A stretch of 8,027 nucleotides of DNA from an uncultured Bacteroidales bacterium (GTDB taxonomy: Bacteria > Bacteroidota > Bacteroidia > Bacteroidales > UBA932). The stretch lies in the NCBI GenBank assembly GCA_946627685.1, contig CAMOVV010000044.1:1-8027 (forward strand), written 5' to 3'. Of the stretch, positions 1-7,212 are shown piece after piece (within the stretch, counting starts at the first letter, position 1; each line of letters opens with the position of its first letter). The notes beneath the pieces were generated by a model that did no database searches, was not told the origin of the DNA, and worked only from the letters and a program-made list of their open reading frames with translations. A program made the position numbers and the translations under genes.

Positions 1-531
1 ATAATCCCGCAGATACTCGCAGAACAGGCGGCGGTAGCCCGGGTCCAGTCCGAGGGAAAAATCATCCAAGACCAGAAGGTCTGCGTTTTGGGCCAGAATG
101 AGTCCCAGGGCCACCTGGGAGCGCTGACCGTTGGACATACGGGATATCTTCTGCCCCGGCGCCACCTTCAGCTTCTCCATGAGCCCATAGTAGGCGTCAC
201 GGTTCCATTTCGGATAAAAGGCGCTGTAAAACTTCTCTATCTGGCTGATGCTCATATAGGCATATTGCACATGCCCTTCCAGCAGGAGGGCGATGCGACG
301 GCGCGTACGGGGGGTGATGCGCTGCACATCTTCGCCGAATATGGAGCAACGGCCGCTCTGGGGCTTGAGATAACCCATCAGAATATTGATGGTGGTGGTT
401 TTTCCGGTACCGTTTTTCCCGAGAAGGCCGACAATCCGGCCGGGTTCTACCGTGAAATTCAGGTCCTCATAGATTTTCCGCCTGCCATAATAGTGAGTAA
501 GATGCTCACATGATATTACAGATTCTTGCAT
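1..531 (-). CDS. ABC-2-type transporter ATP-binding protein (YtrB/BcrA-like), N-terminal 177 aa, cut by window edge
   Basis: This is the nucleotide-binding subunit of an ABC transporter; it would hydrolyse ATP on the cytoplasmic face of a membrane permease that lies outside the window. Walker A is GLLGKNGTGKTT (residues 35-46). The signature is MSNGQ (132-136) in place of LSGGQ. Walker B is LLVLDD (152-157), followed by a D-loop GLDP (161-164). The Q-loop region reads LLLEGH (82-87), with Glu where many families have Gln. The FYPKWN stretch (105-110) resembles the YtrB/BcrA branch, which exports antibiotics or lipids or responds to cell-envelope stress. The residue after the Walker B Asp is Asp157, where most active ATPases have the catalytic Glu. 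The start is the ATG at 531-529: it directly follows a good promoter and leaves 21 residues before the first nucleotide-binding strand. No Shine-Dalgarno sequence is visible. The C-terminal part, about 50-120 residues in relatives, is missing. The substrate cannot be inferred. Confidence 0.9.
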   Translation of the reverse strand, partial: MQESVISCEHLTHYYGRRKIYEDLNFTVEPGRIVGLLGKNGTGKTTTINILMGYLKPQSGRCSIFGEDVQRITPRTRRRIALLLEGHVQYAYMSISQIEKFYSAFYPKWNRDAYYGLMEKLKVAPGQKISRMSNGQRSQVALGLILAQNADLLVLDDFSLGLDPGYRRLFCEYLRDY

Positions 532-548
532 ACGTATTGCTTTGCCCG

Positions 549-579
549 CAAAGGTACGGCACCATCAGAAAGGCCGCAA
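549..579 (-). promoter_or_regulatory. Bacteroidetes-type promoter of the ABC ATPase gene
   Basis: Read on the minus strand, the -33 element TTG lies at 579-577 and the -7 element TACCTTTG at 556-549, a perfect TAnnTTTG match, with a 20-base spacer. Transcription should start near 543-545, giving a leader of only about 13 bases before the ATG at 531. The assignment rests on consensus match and position only. Confidence 0.6.
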
Positions 580-597
580 TCCCTATTTTTGGGGATT
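578..597. repeat. Short inverted repeat overlapping the ABC promoter -33 element
   Basis: The arms AATCCC (578-583) and GGGATT (592-597) flank an 8-base T-rich loop, and three more T follow to position 600. The repeat overlaps the TTG of the leftward promoter. It could be an operator, since YtrB-type loci often have a GntR-family regulator, or a weak rightward hairpin terminator, or chance. The arms are only 6 bp. Confidence 0.3.
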
Positions 598-709
598 TTT
601 GGCCGGGAATCGCCGTTTCAGGGGGCTGCGGGCCGTTTTTTTGCCGCCTCCGGAGAGTTCACGGGAGCCTGTGGCAGGGAGAAAAAGTCTGTTTATTAAA
701 AATAATGGT

Positions 710-717
710 TATATTTG
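710..717 (+). promoter_or_regulatory. Bacteroidetes-type -7 element for the TPR lipoprotein gene
   Basis: TATATTTG fits TAnnTTTG exactly and lies 49 bases upstream of the ATG at 767, predicting a leader of about 45 bases that is A/T-rich just before the start codon. No clear TTG sits at the expected -33 distance (about 687-690); only TCTGTTT at 688-694 is nearby. The promoter is therefore supported mainly by the -7 element and the A/T-rich setting. Confidence 0.5.
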
Positions 718-766
718 TGGATGTCGCCTGATTGAAGGTTATCAATAATTAAATGTCTTACATATT

Positions 767-2407
767 ATGAAGAAAGAATTAAAATTATTCGCGGCCCTGG
801 CAGTATCTGTTGCCATGGTTGCCTGCTCATCTGCCGAAAAGATGGTCCAGCAGGCTTCCAACGTAAAGGTTTCCTGCAACCCCGGCGTCCTTGAGGCGGT
901 TGCCGGCAGCATCGACGCTGACATCACGGTCACTTATCCGAAAGATTACTTCCACCCCAAGGCCATCCTCGAGGTTACCCCTGTAATCGTTTATGACGGT
1001 GGAGAGGCCAAGGGAAGAGTCCTCAAGTATCAGGGAGACAAGGTAAAAGATAATTTCAAGGTGGTCGCCTCCGCCGGCGGAGTCGTAAAGGACAAGGTTC
1101 ATTTCGACTATGTTGAAGGCATGGAGCAGTCCCATCTTGAGCTTCGCGGCGTGGCCAAATACAAAGGCAAGTCCATCAAGCTCCCCACCAAGAAGGTCGC
1201 CGACGGCGTGAACACCACCTATATGCTGGTGAAGCAGGAAGGACAGGTTCCCTATAAGGCCGACAACTACCAGGCCGTCATCAAGCAGACCGCTGAAGGC
1301 CAGATTCTCTACAACGTAAATTCCGCCGAGGTTCGCGGAGCCCAGCTCAACAGCGCTTCCATCAGGGAATTCCAGAGGGAACTCGATGAAATCAAGGCCA
1401 ACGGACGCAAGACCATCACAGGCACCGAGGTCGTCGCCTACGCATCCCCCGAAGGAGGAGAAAAGTATAACAAGAAGCTCTCCGACAACCGTTCCAAGAC
1501 CGCCGACAAGGCCTGGCAGAACATCACCAAGGGCAAGGATATCGCAGATCCCGAGGTGAAGAGCATCGGTCAGGACTGGGAAGGCTTCAAGGAACTCGTC
1601 GAGAAGTCCAACATACAGGATAAAGACCTGATTCTCAGGGTTCTTTCCATGTACAGCGACCCCGCTGTCCGCGAAAGCGAAATCAAGAACATTTCCGAGG
1701 TTTACAGCGAGCTGAAGAGCGGCGTTCTTCCTGAACTTCGCCGCGCAAGGTTCATCGCCAACGTAGAATACCAGAACTTCACTCCCGAAGAGCTCGTGCA
1801 GCTCGTTGACGACAACATCGACGTCCTCGACGAAGAGGCCCTGCTTCGCGCCGCCGCCCTCGTGAACAACGCCGACAAGAAGATTGAACTCTACAAGAAG
1901 GCCATTGACAAATTCGCATCCGACCGCGCCAGATTCAACCTCGGTGTTGCCTATCTCGAAAAAGGCCAGGTTTCCAACGCAGAAAAGGCCTTCCGCAACG
2001 TCGAGACCAAGGATGACGCCCTCGAGAACGCCTTCGGCGTAATCGCCCTCAGGAAGGGTGACCTCCAGACTGCGGAGCAGCACTTCAAGAAGGCCAAGGA
2101 CGCAGGCAAGACCAACATGGGCGTAGTTGACATCCTCAACGGAAACTACTCGAAAGCCGCCCAGGAACTTGCTGACGCCAGGGGATGCTGCCACAACACC
2201 GTTCTGGCCTACATCCTCAACGACCAGCTTGACAAGGCCCAGGCAGCCGCAAGGTGCGCAAGCCCCGAGGTAGCCTATCTCAAGGCCATCATCGCCGCCC
2301 GCAAGGGTGCCGCCGACGATGTCACCACCTTCCTCAAGCACGCCAGGAAAGACTCCGGCCTCGCCAAGAGGGAAGCCACTGACATTGAGTTCGTTGATTA
2401 CAGGTAA
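767..2407 (+). CDS. Bacteroidales TPR/OmpA-like lipoprotein of unknown function
   Basis: The product (546 aa) is probably anchored by lipid in the outer membrane or periplasm. The signal peptide ends in a lipobox-like MVAC with the lipidated Cys at residue 20. Residues about 30-150 form a beta-rich region that includes ILEVTPVIVYDGGE (67-80). Residues about 178-250 resemble the peptidoglycan-binding OmpA C-terminal fold: ILYNVNSAEVR at the start, then VVAYASPEGG (222-231), then a KLSDNRS segment (237-243) at the place of the usual NxxLSxxRA. Residues about 281-325 are a conserved-looking block containing LILRVLSMYSD. From about 355 to the end there are degenerate TPR-like helix pairs, such as ARFNLGVAYLEKGQ and NAFGVIALRKGD. 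I recognise the overall arrangement from Bacteroides TPR proteins of unknown function. The gene appears to be monocistronic, with its own promoter and a strong terminator. A scaffold or envelope-assembly role is inference from domains alone. Confidence 0.85.
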   Translation: MKKELKLFAALAVSVAMVACSSAEKMVQQASNVKVSCNPGVLEAVAGSIDADITVTYPKDYFHPKAILEVTPVIVYDGGEAKGRVLKYQGDKVKDNFKVVASAGGVVKDKVHFDYVEGMEQSHLELRGVAKYKGKSIKLPTKKVADGVNTTYMLVKQEGQVPYKADNYQAVIKQTAEGQILYNVNSAEVRGAQLNSASIREFQRELDEIKANGRKTITGTEVVAYASPEGGEKYNKKLSDNRSKTADKAWQNITKGKDIADPEVKSIGQDWEGFKELVEKSNIQDKDLILRVLSMYSDPAVRESEIKNISEVYSELKSGVLPELRRARFIANVEYQNFTPEELVQLVDDNIDVLDEEALLRAAALVNNADKKIELYKKAIDKFASDRARFNLGVAYLEKGQVSNAEKAFRNVETKDDALENAFGVIALRKGDLQTAEQHFKKAKDAGKTNMGVVDILNGNYSKAAQELADARGCCHNTVLAYILNDQLDKAQAAARCASPEVAYLKAIIAARKGAADDVTTFLKHARKDSGLAKREATDIEFVDYR

Positions 2408-2428
2408 TCTTCCGGATTACAAAACATG

Positions 2429-2464
2429 AAGGTCGGCGGAGAACTTTTCCGCCGACCTTTTTTT
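2429..2464 (+). terminator. Rho-independent terminator after the TPR lipoprotein gene
   Basis: A perfect 12-bp stem pairs 2429-2440 (AAGGTCGGCGGA) with 2448-2459 around a 7-base loop, and a run of seven T covers 2458-2464. It starts 21 bases after the stop codon of the upstream gene. It also lies 20 bases beyond the stop of the convergent GH92 gene. In that direction the hairpin would form but is followed only by CATGTTTT, so it may act in both directions, less efficiently leftward. Confidence 0.9.
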
Positions 2465-2483
2465 GCAGTCTTTCGCACCTTTA

Positions 2484-5400
2484 CTATTCCGTGCCCCAGG
2501 CTTTGTTGGGCTCAGGTCCCATCTCCAGCACGAGGCTTCCTCCGCCCAAAAGCTCCGATGCGGGGAACTTGAAGGAATTGAGGGGTTTTCCGTTCAGGAC
2601 GGCGCTCTGGACATAGATGTTGCGGCGGGAGTTGTTCCTGGCTTCGATGACGAATTTCTCTCCCCTTCCATAGCGTTTTCCGAGATTGATGACGACCTTG
2701 GAATACAGGGGACTGGCAATCTCATACACCGGATTCACGCTGCAACCTCCGTCCATCTGGAAGAGCCCGAGGGCCGCCATGACGAACCAGGCGCTCATCT
2801 GTCCCTGGTCTTCATCGCCAAGATAGGCGTTGGACACTCCGGCCCCGTAGTAGCGTTCAGCCACGGAGCGGGACCATTTCTGGGTGAGCCAGGGAGCGCC
2901 GGCCCAGTTGAACAGGAAGGCGAAATGCATGCTCTGCTGGTTGCCCTGGACCACGGGATAGTCCCAGTATGCTTCGTTGGAGGCGTTGTACCTCATCGGC
3001 TCGGAAGCGCGGAACCCCCAGTCGAGACGGTCTATGAAGTCTTTCTTTCCCATGATTCCCACAAGGCCGGGAACGTCCTGCGGCACGAAATAGCTGAGCT
3101 GCCAGCCATTACCTTCGACGTAATGCTTGTTGGCCCCGCTGCGGAAAGGGTCGAAATCTTTGAGGAAACCTCCTGTGGTATCCCTCATTTCGGCATAGCC
3201 GGAAGCCGGATTTATCGCGTTCTTCCACCATGTTCCCCTCTCTCCGAAAACGCGCGCATCTTCCTCTTTTCCAAGAGCTTTGGCCATCTGGGAAACCGTC
3301 CAGTCATCGTAGGAATACTCCAGCGTATTTGAAAAACGTCCTTTCTCGTAGGGAACGTAATGATACTTGAGGTACGGGATAAGGTCGCGGTTCCCGGCAA
3401 ATCCGCCGGCCACCTGGGTAGCGGGGGTCGTCTGCATCTTCTTTATGGCCTCGAAGACATGTTCGGCGTCATAATCCCTGATTCCCATCTGATAAGCTGA
3501 CACCATGAGGGGTATCTCGTGCTCCGCGACCATCACCGGGATATATTCCATGCCGGCAGGGCCCTTCCCGAGCCAGCCGCAGGCATCATACAGGGCAAGC
3601 TGCGAATTGACCCAGCGGGAGCTCCACTCGGGGGTGACAAGGTTCCAGAACTGGTTGAGGTTCCAGAACGTGTTCCAGAAGGCGTCGCAGCCAAGCGCCA
3701 CATGGTTTTTGTTGTCCAGATGGCGGACGGTCTCGTCGGGAGCCACCCAGTCGCCGTTGACGTCGCTCCAGGTGTTCCTGCACATGGCTCGGAACATATT
3801 GGTGTAGAAACGGACCTTTTCAATCCTGTCGTCCGTCGAAATCTCGATACGTTCGAAAATATCGTTCCAGACGGCTTTCTGGTTGTCAACGACAGCATTG
3901 AAATCCCAGCCGAAACGGTCTGAAATCTCGGTTCTGAGGTTGAGGGCGGCGTTTTCCACGCTCACAAGGGAGATGCCCGTACGGACCATCACTTCAGGAT
4001 GAGCCTTCGTGTCAAATTCCACAAACATGCCAGCGTCCTTGACGTTGCCGGCTTCGAGGCGGTCGGCCCACTCCGTCTCGTTCTCCTTCCACACGCCCGT
4101 GCGGAGTATCGGAGAGTCGAATTCCATGACGAAATGGACGGTGTACTCCTGGTCGGCGTCGTTGCTCCACACATGGGGGCGGGGCGAAAGCTGATGGCTC
4201 ACTCCTTCGATTCTGGTGGGAGAGACTTTCCTGACATCCACATCCACAAGCTCATACCTGTATTCGGCGGGGATGCCGAGGTCTATCATCACCCTGCCGT
4301 CTTTGTCGGAAGGAAAGGTGAATTTCATCAGGGATGCCCTTTCGGTGGCCGTCATGTCGGCCCAGATTCCGGTGTCGGAAAGATATACGCGGTAGCGGCC
4401 CAGGGGGGCTTCCTCGGTAGTCTTGTCGATGCGGGAGCGGTAACCCTCGTCCGGCCTGTACTGGTCGCCGACCTGGGTCTGCAGGGGGCCGTTGGTGGGC
4501 ATGACTCCGAGTCCCGCCATCGTCCATTCATGGATATGGGAGAAGCAGCCTATGCTTTCGACGCTGGGCTGATGGCCGGACTGCCAGCCGGCGTTCTCGT
4601 TGTCGGGACTGAGCTTGACCATGCTGAAGGGCATCCACGGCCCGGGAGCTATCATCCAGCGGGAATGTGCCGTGCCCATGCGGGTATCAACGTAATCGGC
4701 CGGGGTCTGAAGAGGCTGAGGCCCTCTCACAACCTTTCCTTCTTCCAACAGGAAGCCATCCGCAAATATCTGATAATTAGACTTTTTAGCCTTCTTTACA
4801 GACTTCATCGGCACTTCCAGGACATAGCGGGCGGAGTCGATACGGGTCGAATATATCTTCTTCCCGTCGAGGTTTACGGACAGCTCGCGGAAGTCCCCGA
4901 GATGCTCCACATCGACAAGAAGGGGCTGGAACCGGCCCTGATTCTCCAGCTCATACTCCGCGGCCCTGACGCCCCGTACGAAGGCATAAGGATTTACCTG
5001 CCTTGTTTTAAGGCCCGACAGGCTCTCCAGACGGATTTGGTCGAAAACCACCCAGGAACCTTCAAGGATGGTCATGGAAACCTGGTTTCCTCCTTCCTTC
5101 AGGGTCCCTTCGGGAAGGGTTATTTCCAGGGTACGGCCGTCCCCTTCCCTGATATCCCCTTTGATTATCCTGTCATCTCCTCCGGACACTTCCCGATAGA
5201 AGGGAGTGTCGTTGACCGTAACCTTCAGCACTGAACGGTCTTTATTCACTCCGGCAAGGTCTATCGCGAGGACGGCGGGAGCCTCGGACGCCCCCTGCTG
5301 AAGGCCGAACAGAACATTAATCACCTGGGTGCGGGTGCCGGCGCCTCCGGAAGATCCGGCCCACCTGTCGCGGGGTCCGGGAAGGACGTAAGGGAAGTCT

Positions 5401-5600
5401 GTCGCCGGATTGGAATATCCCACGAGAAAATACTTGTCCTCGAAACCGAAATCGCTCTGGACGAAATTCTCATAATCTCCCGGCGCGAGGGCGAACTCTT
5501 TGGCGGAGCCGTCTTTCTCTCCGATTTTCCAGACAACCTGCTGACCGGACAGTGAAACGGTCCCGCAGAGCAATACAAGGGCTAAAAGAATCTTTTTCAT
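2484..5600 (-). CDS. Exported GH92-type glycoside hydrolase (putative alpha-mannosidase) with N-terminal beta-sandwich region
   Basis: GH92 enzymes are calcium-dependent, inverting exo-alpha-mannosidases acting on N-glycans, yeast mannan and related glycans. The product is 1038 aa against roughly 730-760 for simple family members. Residues 1-19 are a signal peptide without a lipobox. Residues about 22-193 look like a beta-sandwich resembling the CBM-like domain of family 4 polysaccharide lyases (WKIGEKDG, GNQVSMTILEGS, FDQIRLE). About 200-297 is a second linker-like beta region. GH92 begins near 300: YVDTRMGT, PFSMVKLSPDN (324-334), CFSHIHEW (352-359), GVMPTNG (365-371). The helical catalytic part includes FSNTLEYSYDDW (756-767), VEGNGWQ (828-834), GNQQSMH (886-892) and GDEDQGQMSAW (928-938). 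GNQQSMH replaces the usual GNEPSHH, so the exact specificity is uncertain. The start at 5600 gives an immediate signal peptide; an upstream in-frame ATG at 5666 lies inside the preceding gene and adds a non-signal extension. It is the second gene of the operon. Confidence 0.88.
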   Translation of the reverse strand: MKKILLALVLLCGTVSLSGQQVVWKIGEKDGSAKEFALAPGDYENFVQSDFGFEDKYFLVGYSNPATDFPYVLPGPRDRWAGSSGGAGTRTQVINVLFGLQQGASEAPAVLAIDLAGVNKDRSVLKVTVNDTPFYREVSGGDDRIIKGDIREGDGRTLEITLPEGTLKEGGNQVSMTILEGSWVVFDQIRLESLSGLKTRQVNPYAFVRGVRAAEYELENQGRFQPLLVDVEHLGDFRELSVNLDGKKIYSTRIDSARYVLEVPMKSVKKAKKSNYQIFADGFLLEEGKVVRGPQPLQTPADYVDTRMGTAHSRWMIAPGPWMPFSMVKLSPDNENAGWQSGHQPSVESIGCFSHIHEWTMAGLGVMPTNGPLQTQVGDQYRPDEGYRSRIDKTTEEAPLGRYRVYLSDTGIWADMTATERASLMKFTFPSDKDGRVMIDLGIPAEYRYELVDVDVRKVSPTRIEGVSHQLSPRPHVWSNDADQEYTVHFVMEFDSPILRTGVWKENETEWADRLEAGNVKDAGMFVEFDTKAHPEVMVRTGISLVSVENAALNLRTEISDRFGWDFNAVVDNQKAVWNDIFERIEISTDDRIEKVRFYTNMFRAMCRNTWSDVNGDWVAPDETVRHLDNKNHVALGCDAFWNTFWNLNQFWNLVTPEWSSRWVNSQLALYDACGWLGKGPAGMEYIPVMVAEHEIPLMVSAYQMGIRDYDAEHVFEAIKKMQTTPATQVAGGFAGNRDLIPYLKYHYVPYEKGRFSNTLEYSYDDWTVSQMAKALGKEEDARVFGERGTWWKNAINPASGYAEMRDTTGGFLKDFDPFRSGANKHYVEGNGWQLSYFVPQDVPGLVGIMGKKDFIDRLDWGFRASEPMRYNASNEAYWDYPVVQGNQQSMHFAFLFNWAGAPWLTQKWSRSVAERYYGAGVSNAYLGDEDQGQMSAWFVMAALGLFQMDGGCSVNPVYEIASPLYSKVVINLGKRYGRGEKFVIEARNNSRRNIYVQSAVLNGKPLNSFKFPASELLGGGSLVLEMGPEPNKAWGTE

Positions 5601-5613
5601 ATATGGGTTTGGT

Positions 5614-7077
5614 TTACTGCTCTCTGTAAAGGCCCTGACGGGACAGCAAATGGTCCAGATTTGCAATGCCGTAGGCCGTAACCGCCTGAACGACGGCCGA
5701 ATGTTCCATGTAGGCCGGTATCAGCTTGTCGAACAGGTCGTCTTCGGTGTGCCAGATATCGCGGTAGTTGAAATCATAGCCGAAGACGTCCTTTTCCCTG
5801 AACGATATTGTCGGTATTCCGTTGATTGCAAAGTAGGCATGGTCGGAACCTCCGGCGCGGGCGGGGCGGGGGGAAGGGTCGCCTTCACGCTTGTTCACGG
5901 TGAACGGAATGTCGGGATTGTAGTCGAAAAGGGGCTTGCAGACCTCGTTGAAATCGTCATACATGGCCGGGGGCACGGTCACGGAAACGGCCGCGAGAGG
6001 GCCTCCGTCACGATTGAAGTAATTGGAAATTTTGTCCCAGGGAACCGTCTTGTTTTCAACGAAATACTTCGACCCCAGAAGGCCATATTCCTCTCCTGTC
6101 CAGATGCAGAACATGATGGAACGCTTGGGTTTGGCTCCGGAAGCGGCGAGAAGACGGGCCGTCTCCATCGTGACGCAGACTCCCTGTCCGTCATCCGTCG
6201 AGCCCGTGGCTATGTCGTAGGCGTCAAGATGGCTCCCCAGCATCACATATTCATCCGGATATTTTGTTCCTTTGATGACGGCAAGGATGTTATGGTGCTT
6301 CATCGGGCCGGGGAAGAAGTGGTTGCGGATGTCAAATTCCAAAAGGAAGTCCTGCCGGCTGACGGTTTTCTGCTTGATAATCTCGAACTGACGCTCGTCC
6401 AGGATGATGTCGCAGGCCTTCGGAAGATTGTCCATGGTGAGGTCGAAGCAGGTCGCGCGGTTGTAAAGCACCTGCATCGGAGCGACGGCGGGACGGATGA
6501 AACCGAGGACTCCGGCATCCACCATCTCCTTGTAAAGCAGCACTGAGCCTTCCTTTCCCTCTGAGAGCAGGGACGCGCGAAGGGAATCGGCCCTGGGACT
6601 TGAATCTATGGCAAGACCGTTCTTCGGCGCCGTTTCAACAAGAACCCAGGCTCCTTTCAGGGCGCCTTTCACCCTCTCAAACTCATTCCTGGTCTTCGGC
6701 TCCAGAAAGACCCTTCCCTTCACCGGGCCGCGGGTGCCGGCGGTGTAGGCCGGTGTTCCGAAGTGGAGCGGCATCCCGTCTTCCGACAGCATCCTCCCGG
6801 ACCAGGGCCCCCTGTCGAAACCGACACCAATCTCAACAGCCTCCTGGACAGTTACTTCCAGGCCCCATGAGCGGAACGTCTCCGCCACCCAGTCCTCGGC
6901 ATGGTTGAGCATGTGGGTGCCGACGAGACGGCCGCCGATATTCCTTGCGATATAATCTGCATATTCCATGGTACGGTTGTCCGTACGGCCAAGTTCAAGA
7001 ATGTTTTTTACGACCTTGTCCTGGGCGGAAAGGCCCAGAGGCAGCAGCATCACTGCGATTAAAAGAATCCGTTTCAT
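5614..7077 (-). CDS. Exported M28-family zinc metallopeptidase
   Basis: M28 enzymes are two-zinc aminopeptidases or carboxypeptidases. This 487-aa product has a signal peptide (cleavage likely after LGLSA, residue 18) and no lipobox, so it acts in the periplasm or outside the cell. All expected metal and catalytic residues are visible: His283 in GSHLDAYD, Asp295 in TGSTDDG, the Glu329-Glu330 pair in WTGEEYGLLGS, Asp357 in NRDGG and His413 in GGSDHAYF. Residues about 95-245, between the N-terminal helices and the peptidase core, have the size and position of a PA-like insert. The ATG at 7077 is preferred over one at 7083, because the predicted transcription start would leave the latter almost no leader, and because MKRILL is a standard signal-peptide start. 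The stop is 13 bases before the GH92 start, so the two are very probably co-transcribed. Substrate preference is unknown; removal of peptide residues from glycoproteins would suit the neighbour. Confidence 0.92.
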   Translation of the reverse strand: MKRILLIAVMLLPLGLSAQDKVVKNILELGRTDNRTMEYADYIARNIGGRLVGTHMLNHAEDWVAETFRSWGLEVTVQEAVEIGVGFDRGPWSGRMLSEDGMPLHFGTPAYTAGTRGPVKGRVFLEPKTRNEFERVKGALKGAWVLVETAPKNGLAIDSSPRADSLRASLLSEGKEGSVLLYKEMVDAGVLGFIRPAVAPMQVLYNRATCFDLTMDNLPKACDIILDERQFEIIKQKTVSRQDFLLEFDIRNHFFPGPMKHHNILAVIKGTKYPDEYVMLGSHLDAYDIATGSTDDGQGVCVTMETARLLAASGAKPKRSIMFCIWTGEEYGLLGSKYFVENKTVPWDKISNYFNRDGGPLAAVSVTVPPAMYDDFNEVCKPLFDYNPDIPFTVNKREGDPSPRPARAGGSDHAYFAINGIPTISFREKDVFGYDFNYRDIWHTEDDLFDKLIPAYMEHSAVVQAVTAYGIANLDHLLSRQGLYREQ

Positions 7078-7090
7078 ATACATAACTCTA

Positions 7091-7098
7091 CAAATATA
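7091..7098 (-). promoter_or_regulatory. Bacteroidetes-type -7 element for the M28-GH92 operon
   Basis: On the minus strand TATATTTG fits TAnnTTTG exactly. Transcription should start near 7086, leaving a leader of about 9 bases before the ATG at 7077. At the -33 distance there is only an approximate match (TTCG at 7122-7119). Confidence 0.55.
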
Positions 7099-7143
7099 CA
7101 AAATCCACATAGATAAACCGAAGAGGGCGGCAAAAAGAAAATG

Positions 7144-7155
7144 TCGGCCTGCCGA
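7144..7155. repeat. Short inverted repeat between divergent promoters
   Basis: TCGGC and GCCGA arms are separated by CT. The element lies in the divergent spacer and directly abuts the -33 TTG of the rightward promoter (7156-7158). It is a candidate operator for a regulator that could act on both the M28-GH92 operon and the GH57-like gene. The arms are only 5 bp, so chance is a serious alternative. Confidence 0.25.
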
Positions 7156-7187
7156 TTGTTCCTTCTCGCCATTTTTTCCTAAATTTG
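7156..7187 (+). promoter_or_regulatory. Bacteroidetes-type promoter of the GH57-like gene
   Basis: The -33 TTG lies at 7156-7158 and the -7 TAAATTTG at 7180-7187, a perfect TAnnTTTG match, with a 21-base spacer. Start of transcription is expected near 7191-7193, giving a leader of about 20 bases. The arrangement is back-to-back with the operon promoter at 7091-7098, without overlap of the core elements. Confidence 0.6.
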
Positions 7188-7212
7188 GAAACAAATCCAG
7201 AATCATCCTGTT

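Noticed and set aside
88..513. A 141-codon plus-strand open frame near the left edge
   Set aside because: It is antisense to the ABC ATPase, whose Walker A, signature and Walker B motifs settle the coding strand.
532..766. Possible small gene in the divergent spacer between the ABC and TPR genes
   Set aside because: The short open frames here have no conserved features and overlap both promoters, so the spacer is read as regulatory DNA.
827..2341. A 504-codon open frame on the minus strand opposite the TPR lipoprotein gene
   Set aside because: It is antisense to a gene with clear lipobox, domains, promoter and terminator. Its translation is Leu/Gly/Val-rich with no recognisable motif, which is what codon bias in the opposite frame produces.
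2463..3332. A 289-codon plus-strand open frame after the terminator
   Set aside because: It begins at the terminator T run and is antisense to the conserved C-terminal part of GH92, with no recognisable domain.
3999..5234. A 411-codon open frame on the plus strand opposite the GH92 gene
   Set aside because: It lies wholly within the GH92 coding region, shows no domain, and is explained by the GC-rich codon use of the real gene.
5650..6546. A 298-codon open frame on the plus strand opposite the M28 gene
   Set aside because: The M28 frame has all metal ligands and a signal peptide; the opposite frame has no motif or promoter.
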